Position numbers and translations under genes: made by a program. 64,000 bases of DNA from Streptomyces roseicoloratus (GTDB lineage Bacteria > Actinomycetota > Actinomycetes > Streptomycetales > Streptomycetaceae): assembly GCF_004117935.1 (NCBI RefSeq), contig NZ_SDOY01000170.1:1-64000 (forward strand). The letters run 5' to 3'. Shown here one piece after another: positions 52,886 through 61,097 of this stretch (position 1 is its first letter; each line of letters begins with the position of its first letter). The notes below the pieces were generated by a model. It was not told where the DNA came from, ran no database searches, and saw only the letters and a list, made by a program, of their open reading frames with translations.

Positions 52886-53333
52886 GGTCCGTGCTCACCG
52901 CGTCCAGCGCCCGCGAGAGTCGTTCCAGGACCCGGACCGTCTCCTCGAAGGCCTCCTGCCCGCCGAGTTCACGCATCAGTCGGGCCGCCAGTTCCGCGTG
53001 GCCCGGGTCGATGCGGCGCACGGCGGCACGGCCGGCGTCGGTCGGGGCGAGGAGCTTGGCGCGGCGGTGGGCCGGGTTGGGCTCGTAGACGGCCAGGCCC
53101 TCCCGTACGAGCAGGTCCGCGATCCGCTGCACGCTCTGGCGGGTGATCCCCATGACGCGGGCGATCCCGGCCACGGGCAGCGGCTCGGGCAGCACCGCGC
53201 CCAGGACCTGCCACCAGGCGGCGGTCAGGCCCGCCGGTTCGGCCAGCTTCTCGGAGACGGCGAGGAACTGGCCGTTGAGCCGGAAGACGCTCAGTGCCGT
53301 ACGGGACAGGGCGGCCTGCTGTCGGCGGCTCAT
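52848..53333 (-). CDS. MarR-family transcriptional regulator
   Basis: 161 aa. Winged-helix core: VAGIARVMGITRQSVQRIADLLVREGLAVYEPNPAHRRAKLLAPTDAGRAAVRRIDP. The ATG at 53333 overlaps the stop of the upstream DJ-1/PfpI gene by four bases, so the pair forms an operon. Two TGACAG-type palindromes upstream of the operon (54050-54083) are likely its operators, suggesting autorepression released by a small-molecule stress. The last codons lie in a tandem repeat. Confidence 0.9.
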   Translation of the reverse strand: MSRRQQAALSRTALSVFRLNGQFLAVSEKLAEPAGLTAAWWQVLGAVLPEPLPVAGIARVMGITRQSVQRIADLLVREGLAVYEPNPAHRRAKLLAPTDAGRAAVRRIDPGHAELAARLMRELGGQEAFEETVRVLERLSRALDAVSTDLPAPTRTQTPEA

Positions 53334-53956
53334 CCGTTCAGCTCGGCGAAGGCCGCCGGGTCCGAGTGGTGGAACAGGCGGTACCAGGCGTCCCGCTTCC
53401 CCTCGTACGCGCCGAGGCGGGCGAAGATCTCCCGTGCGAACGCGACCGGCTCGGTCGGCCCGGCCGTGATCAGATCGCCGTCCGTCACGGCGTCCGCCTC
53501 GACGTAGTGCTCGCTCCCCTTGTAGCCGGTGGCGGCCAGGTAGAACGAGGCGGCGCTGGTGTGCGGACGGTCGTCGAGCAGGCCCTCCTTCGCCAGACCC
53601 GCCGTGGCGCCGCAGATCGCGGCGACCGGCACGCCCGCGTCGAGGAAGGCGCGCGCCTTGGCGGTGAAGGGCGCGAGCTCGTCGCCCTCGTCGTACTTCT
53701 CCGCGCCGGGAAGGATCAGCAGGGCGCTGTCCGCCGGGTCGAGGTCGGCGAGGGCGAGATCGGGGACGAGCCGGATGCCGGCCAGGGTGGTGACGGGCTC
53801 CCCGGCGACCGTGCCGACCGTCCGGACGGTGAATCCGGCGCGGGCGAGCCAGGCGGTGGCGTGGCCCGTCTCCCAGTCGGCGAGCGTGTCGTAGACGGCC
53901 AGATGGACGGTCGTGCGGGCGGTGGTGGGAACGCTCGTACGGGCGGTGCTGGTCAT
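53330..53956 (-). CDS. DJ-1/PfpI family protein
   Basis: 208 aa. The class I glutamine amidotransferase-like fold is indicated by HLAVYDTLADWETGHATAWLARAGF, ALLILPGAEKYDEGD, the nucleophile elbow VAAICGATAGLA (Cys in AICGAT) and DGDLITAGPTEPVAFAREIF. Members act as glyoxalases, deglycases or chaperones under carbonyl or oxidative stress. The ATG at 53956 follows GGGGAGG. It is coupled to the downstream MarR regulator. Confidence 0.88.
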   Translation of the reverse strand: MTSTARTSVPTTARTTVHLAVYDTLADWETGHATAWLARAGFTVRTVGTVAGEPVTTLAGIRLVPDLALADLDPADSALLILPGAEKYDEGDELAPFTAKARAFLDAGVPVAAICGATAGLAKEGLLDDRPHTSAASFYLAATGYKGSEHYVEADAVTDGDLITAGPTEPVAFAREIFARLGAYEGKRDAWYRLFHHSDPAAFAELNG

Positions 53957-54049
53957 GGCGGGCCTCCCCGGCTCGGTGGGGTCGTCTCCGACCCTCGGTG
54001 CGGAGGGTCGTCTCGACCCTCCGCAGGAGGGCCGTCGTGACCCTCCCTG

Positions 54050-54083
54050 TGACAGCAGACTGTCATGTCGACAGCATGCTGTC
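54050..54083 (-). promoter_or_regulatory. Twin TGACAG palindromes (probable MarR operator)
   Basis: TGACAG-N4-CTGTCA (54050-54065) and a perfect 14-bp palindrome GACAGCATGCTGTC (54070-54083). They lie ~95 bp upstream of the DJ-1/MarR operon and ~100 bp from the divergent aminotransferase start, so one regulator could serve both. Confidence 0.6.
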
Positions 54084-54183
54084 AATGTATCCGCCTCTCC
54101 CGGCAACCTGTCTCGTCCGCCCCGGTCTCGGTGGACAAGATGGCCATGGCCCGCCCCACCTGCGCTTCCTTACCCTCGGAGCC

Positions 54184-55560
54184 ATGACCCCTCATGTCGC
54201 GACCCCTCAGGTCGAGCCCGATCCCCAGGCCGGCGCGGCCGTCAAGGCCGCCGACCGCGCGCACGTGTTCCACTCCTGGTCCGCCCAGGGCCTGATCGAC
54301 CCGCTCGCCGTCGCCGGCGCCGAGGGCTCGTACTTCTGGGACTACGACGGCAACCGCTACCTCGACTTCACCAGCGGCCTCGTCTACACCAACATCGGCT
54401 ACCAGCACCCCAAGGTCGTCGCGGCGATCCAGGAGCAGGCCGGGAAGCTCACGACCTTCGCGCCCGCCTTCGCCGTCGACGTCCGCTCCGAGGCCGCACG
54501 CCTCATCGCCGAGCGCACCCCCGGCGACCTCGACAAGATCTTCTTCACCAACGGCGGCGCCGAGGCCGTCGAGAACGCCGTCCGCATGGCCCGCCTGCAC
54601 ACGGGCCGCACGAAGCTGCTCTCGGCCTACCGCTCGTACCACGGCGCCACCTCCACCGCGATCAACCTGACCGGTGACCCGCGCCGCTGGGCCTCCGACA
54701 CCGCGTCCGCCGGCGTGGTGCACTTCTGGGCGCCGTTCCTCTACCGCTCGCCGTTCTACGCCGCCACCGAGGCGGAGGAGTGCGCCCGCGCCCTCCGGCA
54801 CCTCGAGGACACCATCGCCTTCGAGGGCCCGCAGACGATCGCCGCGATCATCCTCGAGACCGTCCCGGGCACCGCCGGCATCATGACCCCGCCGCCCGGC
54901 TACCTCGCCGGTGTCCGCGAGATCTGCGACAAGTACGGCATCGTCTTCATCCTCGACGAGGTCATGGCCGGCTTCGGCCGTACCGGCCGGTGGTTCGCCG
55001 CCGAGCACTTCGACGTCGTGCCCGACCTGCTGACCTTCGCCAAGGGCGTCAACTCCGGTTACGTGCCGCTCGGCGGCGTCGCCATCAGCGAGAAGATCGC
55101 CGCCACCTTCGAGACCCGCCCGTACCCCGGCGGCCTCACCTACTCCGGGCACCCGCTGGCCTGCGCCGCAGCCGTCGCCACCATCCAGGTGATGGAGGAC
55201 GAGAAGGTCGTCGAGCACGCCGCCCACATCGGCGAGACCGTCCTCGGCCCCGGCCTGCGCGAGCTCGCCGAGCGCCACCCGTCCGTCGGCGAGGTGCGCG
55301 GTCTCGGTGTCTTCTGGGCGCTCGACCTGGTCAGGAACAAGGAGACCCGCGAGCCGCTGGTGCCGTACAACGCGGCGGGCGAGGCCAACGCTCCCATGGC
55401 CGCCTTCGCCGCCGCGGCGAAGAAGAACGGCCTGTGGCCCTTCGTGAACATGAACCGCACCCACGCGGTCCCCGCCTGCAACATCACCGAGGCGGAGGCG
55501 AAGGAGGGCCTGGCGGCCCTGGACGCGGCCCTGTCCGTCGCCGACGAGCACACCGTCTGA
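54184..55560 (+). CDS. Class III (omega-type) aminotransferase
   Basis: 458 aa. PLP fold type I: SYFWDYDGNRYLDFTSGLVYTNIGYQHPKVV, FFTNGGAEAVENAVRMARLHTGR, YRSYHGATSTAINLTGDPRRW, FILDEVMAGFGRTGRWF with the PLP Asp, and the Schiff-base lysine in LLTFAKGVNSGYVPLGGVAIS. It resembles taurine or beta-alanine:pyruvate transaminases and pyrimidine-degradation aminotransferases; the amino donor cannot be settled. The ATG at 54184 fits the N terminus. A GntR regulator follows. Confidence 0.88.
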   Translation: MTPHVATPQVEPDPQAGAAVKAADRAHVFHSWSAQGLIDPLAVAGAEGSYFWDYDGNRYLDFTSGLVYTNIGYQHPKVVAAIQEQAGKLTTFAPAFAVDVRSEAARLIAERTPGDLDKIFFTNGGAEAVENAVRMARLHTGRTKLLSAYRSYHGATSTAINLTGDPRRWASDTASAGVVHFWAPFLYRSPFYAATEAEECARALRHLEDTIAFEGPQTIAAIILETVPGTAGIMTPPPGYLAGVREICDKYGIVFILDEVMAGFGRTGRWFAAEHFDVVPDLLTFAKGVNSGYVPLGGVAISEKIAATFETRPYPGGLTYSGHPLACAAAVATIQVMEDEKVVEHAAHIGETVLGPGLRELAERHPSVGEVRGLGVFWALDLVRNKETREPLVPYNAAGEANAPMAAFAAAAKKNGLWPFVNMNRTHAVPACNITEAEAKEGLAALDAALSVADEHTV

Positions 55561-55607
55561 AACCGGCCCGGGGCGGGCGGGCCCAAGCCCGCGCCGCCCC
55601 CTCGCCC

Positions 55608-55712
55608 CGCGCACCGTTCCGCGTGACGTGGACGCTCCCTCCGCGCACCGTTCCGCGTGACGTGGACGCTCCCTCCGCGCACCACTCCGCGTGACCTGGC
55701 CGCTCCCCGCGT
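55608..55712. repeat. 34-bp tandem repeat, ~3 copies
   Basis: Two identical copies of a 34-bp unit beginning cgcgcaccgttccgcgtgac, and a third diverged copy, in the spacer between the aminotransferase and GntR genes. Confidence 0.85.
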
Positions 55713-55762
55713 GGCCTGGACTAGGGTGTCCCGGAAGTCGTACGGAGGGGGCCGAGGAGTCC

Positions 55763-56548
55763 ATGCCCGCGAGCGGAGCAGTCACCCGCAACACCCTTCG
55801 TCAGCAGATCGCGGACGCGCTGCGTGACGAGGTGCTCGCGGGGCGTCTCCAACCGGGCGAGGAGTTCACGGTCAAGCAGATCGCCGAGCAGTACGGCGTG
55901 TCCGCGACGCCGGTCCGTGAGGCCCTGGTCGACCTGTGCGCTCAGGGGCTCCTCGACTCCGACCAGCACCGCGGCTTCCGGGTGCACCAGTTCTCGGTGG
56001 ACGACTACCGGGGCATGGTCGAGGCCCGGATGCTCGTCGTGGACGGCATCTTCCGCCGCCAGGCCCCGCGGACCGCGCCCGTCGACCCCGACGTCTCCGT
56101 CGGCGTCGCGCTCGTCTCGATACGGCGCCGCGGCGAGGCCGCGGCCCGCGCCGCCCGGGCCGGTGACCTCGACGTCCTCATCGGCTACGACATCCGCTAC
56201 TGGCGCGAGCTGGGCCGGCTCGTCGCCGCCAACGACCACATCGCCGACTTCCTGCACCGGCTCCGCGTCCAGGCCTGGGTCTTCTCCGTGCCCTATCTGC
56301 GCTCGGACCGCGACCTGCTGGGCTGGCTGTGGAGCGGGTACGTCGACCTGATCGACGCGATCACCCGCGGCGACGGGGAAGGCGCGGTCGCGGTCGTACG
56401 GGCGTACAACGCGAAGTGCCTCGAGTGGGCCGACCGGCTGGACGCCCGCGCCACCGGTGCGGGCAGCACGGTCCGCGCCGATGCCACGGTCCGCGCCGAT
56501 GCCACGGTCCGCGCCGATGCCACGGGCCGCGCGGGCACCACGAGCTGA
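55763..56548 (+). CDS. GntR-family transcriptional regulator (FadR type)
   Basis: 261 aa. N-terminal wHTH: TLRQQIADALRDEVLAGRLQPGEEFTVKQIAEQYGVSATPVREALVDLCAQGLLDSDQHRGFRV. The FCD-like helical ligand domain spans ~85-230. The C-terminal ~25 residues are three copies of TVRADA encoded by identical 18-bp DNA repeats, an expandable tail. The ATG at 55763 follows GGCCGAGGAG. It may control the upstream class III aminotransferase. Confidence 0.9.
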   Translation: MPASGAVTRNTLRQQIADALRDEVLAGRLQPGEEFTVKQIAEQYGVSATPVREALVDLCAQGLLDSDQHRGFRVHQFSVDDYRGMVEARMLVVDGIFRRQAPRTAPVDPDVSVGVALVSIRRRGEAAARAARAGDLDVLIGYDIRYWRELGRLVAANDHIADFLHRLRVQAWVFSVPYLRSDRDLLGWLWSGYVDLIDAITRGDGEGAVAVVRAYNAKCLEWADRLDARATGAGSTVRADATVRADATVRADATGRAGTTS

Positions 56549-56645
56549 GGCCGGCGCCACGGGTCGCGGTGGCTCCACGGCTTGAGGCCGGCGCCACGGG
56601 TCGCGGTGGCTCCACGGCTTGAGGCCGGCGCCACGGGTTGAGGCG
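56549..56645. repeat. 37-bp tandem repeats after GntR gene
   Basis: About 2.5 nearly identical copies of a unit starting ggccggcgccacgggtcgcg, just downstream of the GntR stop and contiguous with the 18-bp repeats inside that gene. Confidence 0.85.
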
Positions 56646-56747
56646 GGTCTTCCGGGGGCAGGCACCCCGACAGGTAGTCGTGGTCCGAGACCCCGACTAC
56701 CCTGGCGTCCCCGAAACCGACGGCGATTGACGGAGAGCGAGCCTGTC

Positions 56748-57401
56748 TTGGCCTGTGACCTGTGGCTGGTCCCCCTCGTCGACGTGCTGTGCCACAGCGC
56801 CGACAACCCCTTCGCGGAAGACATCGCGGCCTACGACCACGCCCTGACCGCGGCCGGCCTGCCCACCGTGCCCGTCTACGCGTACATGCCGGGTCTCTCC
56901 GGCGACGTCGCCCCGGTCGCCGGGTTCGACTACGAGGCCCTGCACTTCCTGCGCCGCGCGTACCTGCTCCAGATGTGCGGGCTGCCCGTCGAACCGGTCG
57001 GCGAGCTCGGCGGGGACTACGAGCAGCTCCTGGAGATGTTCGAGGCGACGGCCCAGCAGTCCCATCTGGTGTGGCACTACGACCATGCCGGCGCGTACGT
57101 GCCGGTCGACTTCCCCGCACCGCTGTCCAACGACGAGCTGCTCGAGGGCGGCGGGCCGCTGGGCTCCTCGCAGGGGCTGCTGCGGGAGCTGGAGTTCGTG
57201 GCGCCCGCGATCGGCATCGACCCCGCCAACCCGCCCGCCGCGCCGCGGGCCCCGGACCGGCCCACCGCCCTGGAGGAACCCGCCGCGGCGGCGCCGTACC
57301 AGGACGACAGCCCCTTCGCCCGCGAGCGTCACGTGTGGCTGGGACTCCACGCGGCGGCGACCAGGAGCCTGGGCCAGGGCTCGATGATCATCCTCAGCTA
57401 G
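56748..57401 (+). CDS. Conserved hypothetical protein
   Basis: 217 aa from the TTG at 56748 (GGAGAG lies ten bases upstream). Soluble, no signal peptide. The N terminus reads ACDLWLVPLVDVLCHSADNPFAEDIAAYDHALTAAGLP, then YMPGLSGDVAPVAGFDYEALHFLRRAYLLQ and SHLVWHYDHAGAYVPVDFPAPLSNDELLEGGGPLGSSQGLLREL. It resembles an uncharacterised streptomycete family; I assign no function. Flanked on both sides by tandem repeats. Confidence 0.75.
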   Translation: MACDLWLVPLVDVLCHSADNPFAEDIAAYDHALTAAGLPTVPVYAYMPGLSGDVAPVAGFDYEALHFLRRAYLLQMCGLPVEPVGELGGDYEQLLEMFEATAQQSHLVWHYDHAGAYVPVDFPAPLSNDELLEGGGPLGSSQGLLRELEFVAPAIGIDPANPPAAPRAPDRPTALEEPAAAAPYQDDSPFARERHVWLGLHAAATRSLGQGSMIILS

Positions 57402-57620
57402 GCCGCAGCCAGTCGTCAGCCAGGCCACGGACGGCCCGCAGTATCAGCAGGCCGTAGCCCGCCCTCAGCGCGGCCGACCAGGCTTCGGCCCGGTCCTCAG
57501 CGCCGTCGGCCAGGCTTCGGCCCGGTCATCAGCGCCGTCGGCCAGGTCTCTCGGTCGGCTCTCAGCGCGGCCGGTCAGGCTTCGGCCAGCCCGTAGCGCG
57601 GCCGGTCAGGACTCCCGACC
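57402..57620. repeat. Imperfect ~39-bp tandem repeats
   Basis: At least five imperfect copies of a unit like gccgtcggccaggcttcggcccggtc with variants, filling the spacer between the hypothetical gene and the convergent SLATT gene. Confidence 0.75.
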
Positions 57621-57625
57621 GGCCC

Positions 57626-58372
57626 TCAGCGCGGCTCCGGCGGGCGTTGCCGGGGCATGTTCGGGCGGGTGCCCGGCGGCAAAGGGAAGCGGCCCGGGGG
57701 CTGGCCGGGCTCGGGGCGGGGCGGCGTGGTGCCGACGGACTGCAGGGCCAGCGGCGCCGGGCCCGAGCGGAACTCGACCATCCAGTCGGCGGTCTCCGCC
57801 CGTACGAGTTCGGTGATGTCCTCCGAGAACCGGCGCAGGACGCCCAGACAGCGCTCGGCGGCCTCGCTGGCGGTGCCCTCGGTGGGGCCGAGGACCTCGC
57901 GCACGCTCTCGGAGGCCCAGTCGAACTGGAGCGTCTGGAGGCGGCGCTGCACGGCCTGGGCCGTGGCCACGTTCCTGATCCAGCCCGAGGTCAGGCCGAA
58001 GTAACGGTCGCAGGCCAGACAGGCGGCGCCGAGCAGCAGCGACAGATAGCCCCAGCCGGCCGTTCCCTCGGCCACCCCGGTCAGGTCGAGCAGCGGGAGC
58101 GCGGCGCCCGCGATCACGCCGAGGGCCGTGCCGGCGCGCAGCACGCGGGCGCAGCGCCGCTTCCAGACGCGGTCGGAGAGGTACCACTCGGCGGTGCGCA
58201 GCGCGTTGGACTCGACCCAGCGGTAGAGCTCGTCGAGGCGTTCGGCGGGCTCGCCCCAGTCGCCCAGCGGGAAGGGCGATCCGGTCAGATCCCGCTCCGC
58301 GGCCGGACGTCCGGGCTTGCCCGGGCCTTCGGGGTTCCCCGGCTGTGGCTGCATGTCCGGCTGCTGGCTCAC
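57626..58372 (-). CDS. SLATT-domain two-TM protein
   Basis: 248 aa. A Pro/Gln-rich leader, an amphipathic helix (WGEPAERLDELYRWVESNALRTAEWYLSDRVWKRRCARVLR), two transmembrane helices (VIAGAALPLLDLTGV and YLSLLLGAACLACDRYFGL) and a helical tail (VQRRLQTLQFDWASESVREVLG) match SLATT proteins. These are proposed membrane effectors linked to SMODS/SLOG nucleotide signalling. The GTG at 58372 has AGAGGAG seven bases upstream. No cyclic-nucleotide synthase is nearby, so it may be a housekeeping variant. Confidence 0.8.
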   Translation of the reverse strand: MSQQPDMQPQPGNPEGPGKPGRPAAERDLTGSPFPLGDWGEPAERLDELYRWVESNALRTAEWYLSDRVWKRRCARVLRAGTALGVIAGAALPLLDLTGVAEGTAGWGYLSLLLGAACLACDRYFGLTSGWIRNVATAQAVQRRLQTLQFDWASESVREVLGPTEGTASEAAERCLGVLRRFSEDITELVRAETADWMVEFRSGPAPLALQSVGTTPPRPEPGQPPGRFPLPPGTRPNMPRQRPPEPR

Positions 58373-58692
58373 CGGGGAACTCCTCTGTTCAGCTCAGCGC
58401 TCGTGTCCTTCTGTGACGTGCGGTGCACGTGGTGCCTGCCCTTCCTACCGCCGAATGGTGGGCTGTGGACCCGGAATCCCGGGATTTCCGCCCGCAAGAG
58501 GGTGTTGATCAGGTAGAGGAGCCCGCAGTTTCTCACTCGAAAGAGTTGCTTCGGCGTGGGGGTCGGGGACCACGTAGGCTCGGTCTGCAAGCTCGCCGAG
58601 TGCCGAGTGCCGAGTGCCGAGTGCCGAGTGCCGAGTGCGCCGAGTTTGCAGAGTTCGCCGAGTTTGCCGTGTTCCAGATCTGAGGAGTGACC
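58373..58692. other. Spacer between divergent SLATT and ybaB genes
   Basis: 320 bases with no gene seen. It must carry both promoters; an AT-richer patch (58500-58555) is the best candidate. It ends in a heptanucleotide repeat array. Confidence 0.4.
58595..58636. repeat. Six perfect copies of gccgagt
   Basis: A heptanucleotide microsatellite (42 bases, six exact units) followed by diverged copies, 57 bases upstream of ybaB. Its length could alter promoter spacing. Confidence 0.9.
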
Positions 58693-59028
58693 GTGATCCC
58701 CGGTGGTGGCCAGCCCAACATGCAGCAGCTCCTCCAGCAGGCGCAGAAGATGCAGCAGGACCTCGCCCGTGCCCAGGCCGAGCTTGCGGCGACCGAGGTC
58801 GAGGGCCAGGCGGGCGGTGGCCTCGTCAAGGCCACCGTGACCGGTTCCGGCGAGCTGCGCGGTCTGGTCATCGACCCGAAGGCGGTCGACCCGGAGGACA
58901 CCGAGACCCTGGCCGACCTGATCCTCGCCGCGGTGCAGGCCGCCAACGAGAACGCGCAGCAGCTCCAGCAGGCCAAGCTGGGCCCGCTGGCCCAGGGCCT
59001 GGGCGGAATGCCGGGCCTCGGCTTCTGA
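58693..59028 (+). CDS. YbaB/EbfC nucleoid-associated protein
   Basis: 111 aa. Family signature: NMQQLLQQAQKMQQDLARAQAELAATEVEGQAGGGLVKATVTGSGELRGLVIDPKAVDPEDTETLADLILAAVQAANENAQ. It binds DNA as a dimer and is conserved next to recR. The GTG at 58693 follows GGAG and gives MIPGGGQPN; a GTG two codons upstream is less likely. Confidence 0.93.
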   Translation: MIPGGGQPNMQQLLQQAQKMQQDLARAQAELAATEVEGQAGGGLVKATVTGSGELRGLVIDPKAVDPEDTETLADLILAAVQAANENAQQLQQAKLGPLAQGLGGMPGLGF

Positions 59029-59154
59029 CCGTACGAGCGGGCCCCCCGCGGGCCCGCACACCCGTCCGGCGCCGTCTTCTGGGCCGTACACCTTCTGTGG
59101 CCGGTTTCCAGCCATTACCGTAAGAATCAAGCACTCCCGAGAAGGGCGCTGACG

Positions 59155-59754
59155 TTGTACGAAGGCGTGGTTCAGGACCTCATCGACGAACTGGGCAGGC
59201 TGCCCGGCGTCGGTCCCAAGAGCGCCCAGCGGATCGCCTTCCACATCCTCCAGGCCGAGCCGACCGACGTGCGCCGGCTCGCGCAGGCGCTCATGGAGGT
59301 CAAGGAGAAGGTCAGGTTCTGCGCGGTCTGCGGCAACGTGGCGCAGCAGGAGCAGTGCAACATCTGCCGTGATCCGCGCCGGGACCTGACCGTCATCTGC
59401 GTGGTCGAGGAGCCGAAGGACGTCGTCGCCATCGAGCGGACCCGAGAGTTCCGCGGGCGGTACCACGTGCTCGGCGGCGCGATCAGCCCCATCGAGGGCG
59501 TCGGACCGGACGACCTGCGGATCCGCGAGCTGCTGGCCCGCCTCGCGGACGGCACGGTCACCGAGCTGATCCTGGCCACCGACCCGAATCTGGAGGGCGA
59601 GGCCACCGCGACGTACCTGGCGCGGATGATCAAGCCCATGGGCCTCAAGGTGACCCGACTGGCGAGCGGTCTGCCGGTCGGCGGCGACCTCGAGTACGCC
59701 GACGAGGTCACCCTGGGGCGTGCCTTCGAGGGGCGGCGGCTGCTAGATGTATGA
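59155..59754 (+). CDS. recR: Recombination mediator RecR
   Basis: 199 aa. The HhH segment LIDELGRLPGVGPKSAQRIAFHIL, the zinc finger CAVCGNVAQQEQCNIC, the Toprim domain (VICVVEEPKDVVAIERT, LILATDPNLEGEATATYLARM) and the Walker-like C terminus are all present. It loads RecA on gapped DNA with RecO/RecF. The TTG at 59155 gives the usual N terminus MYEGVVQDLIDELG. It follows ybaB in the conserved order. Confidence 0.96.
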   Translation: MYEGVVQDLIDELGRLPGVGPKSAQRIAFHILQAEPTDVRRLAQALMEVKEKVRFCAVCGNVAQQEQCNICRDPRRDLTVICVVEEPKDVVAIERTREFRGRYHVLGGAISPIEGVGPDDLRIRELLARLADGTVTELILATDPNLEGEATATYLARMIKPMGLKVTRLASGLPVGGDLEYADEVTLGRAFEGRRLLDV

Positions 59755-59801
59755 CGACGGGACCGTCGCGCTCCCAGGGACCCGAGCAGGAAGGCTCCTC
59801 G

Positions 59802-60464
59802 ATGTCTGACGCCACGCTGCACGCCATCACGCAGGACCCGGACGACTTCGCCGTCCAGATCGCGGACTCGATCGAGAGCTTCATCGTCGCGACGACGGAG
59901 GTCGCGAAGGGCGACGAGCCGGACAGCGCCGTGCCCTTCCTGCTGCTGGAGGTCTCCCAGCTGCTGCTGGCCGGCGGCCGGCTCGGCGCGCACGAGGACA
60001 TCGTCCCCGACGAGCGGTACGAGCCCGACGCGGGCCCGGACCTGGACGTCGACGAGCTGCGGGAGCGGTTCGCGACGATGCTCGACCCGGTGGACGTGTT
60101 CTCCGAGGTCTTCGACCCGTACGAGCCGCGCAAGGCGCCCGTCCCGGCCCGGATCTCGGACAACCTCGCCGACATCGTCACCGACCTGCGGCACGGCCTC
60201 GCCCACTACCGGGCCGGGCGGACCAGCGAGGCGCTGTGGTGGTGGCAGTTCTCGTACTTCTCCAACTGGGGACCCACCGCCTCCGCGACCCTGCGCGCCC
60301 TGCAGTCGCTGGTCGCCCATGTGCGCCTCGACCAGCCGCTGGCCGAGCTGGACGGGCTCGACACGGACGAGGACGTGACCGAGGACGACCTCGCGGAGGA
60401 GGCGGGCCGCGTGATGATCCAGGAGATCGCGGGCCCGCTGGGCCTGGGCCGCCGGAAGGTCTGA
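59802..60464 (+). CDS. DUF5063 family protein
   Basis: 220 aa, acidic and helical, no signal peptide. Family features: FAVQIADSIESFIVATTEVAKGD near the start, VPFLLLEVSQLLLAGGRLGAHEDIVPDERYEPD, ISDNLADIVTDLRHGLAHYRAGRTSEALWWWQFSYFSNWGPTASATLRALQSLVAHVRLDQ. Function unknown; it is conserved after recR in streptomycetes. The ATG at 59802 follows GGAAGG. Confidence 0.85.
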   Translation: MSDATLHAITQDPDDFAVQIADSIESFIVATTEVAKGDEPDSAVPFLLLEVSQLLLAGGRLGAHEDIVPDERYEPDAGPDLDVDELRERFATMLDPVDVFSEVFDPYEPRKAPVPARISDNLADIVTDLRHGLAHYRAGRTSEALWWWQFSYFSNWGPTASATLRALQSLVAHVRLDQPLAELDGLDTDEDVTEDDLAEEAGRVMIQEIAGPLGLGRRKV

Positions 60465-61097
60465 GCAGCGGCGGAGCCGCCGCGCACGAGTCGGTGGCGG
60501 AAGCGGCCGGCTCGGCAGCCGCGCACGTGTGTGAATCGGTGTTGCCCGCAGACCGGCAAACCGGCAAACCGGCAGACCCGCGGACCCGCCGACCAACGGA
60601 CCCGCGGACCGGCGGACCCGTAGACCCGCAGACTCGTAGACCTGCAGACCCGCAGACACCCCCAACGCCCCTGCCGTCAGGGGTTCATGACGGGGCATGA
60701 ACGGTCGAGAACGTTGCGCTGGAGCGACGTTGGAGTCGGTGGTGGAGTCGGTACGGCGGGCTCGCGGGCCTCGCGGCAGTGGCCTTCGCGGACCTCGGCG
60801 GTTGTCGTTGCTGTTGCCGCTCCCGGCTTGAGCGAGACGTCGGTGTCTTCCGGCACCCCTGGCGCGGCCACGGTCTCCGTCCAGCGTCAGGCACTTCTGC
60901 GACGGGCGCTCCGGCGCGAGCGTCAGGCACTTCCGGCTACGGGCGCCCGCCGTCCTGACCGGCCCGATCCTGAGCTCCTGATCACTCTGCGAGCGCTGCG
61001 TCTCAGCATTCGATATACCGGTGGCGTTTCGGGCTCGCTCGTTAGACTGAACCGACCGCAGTGCCGAGCTGTGGCAAGGACTGAGCGAGGAGCGCAC
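60465..61097. other. Long leader/spacer upstream of ask
   Basis: 630 bases without a convincing gene. 60548-60660 is a degenerate 8-base tandem repeat (gacccgcg, gacccgca, gaccggca types). A second short repeat, gcgtcaggcacttc, occurs twice (60884-60931 region). Near 61043-61048 a TAGACT hexamer is a plausible -10 for ask, about 50 bases before the start. Confidence 0.5.
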
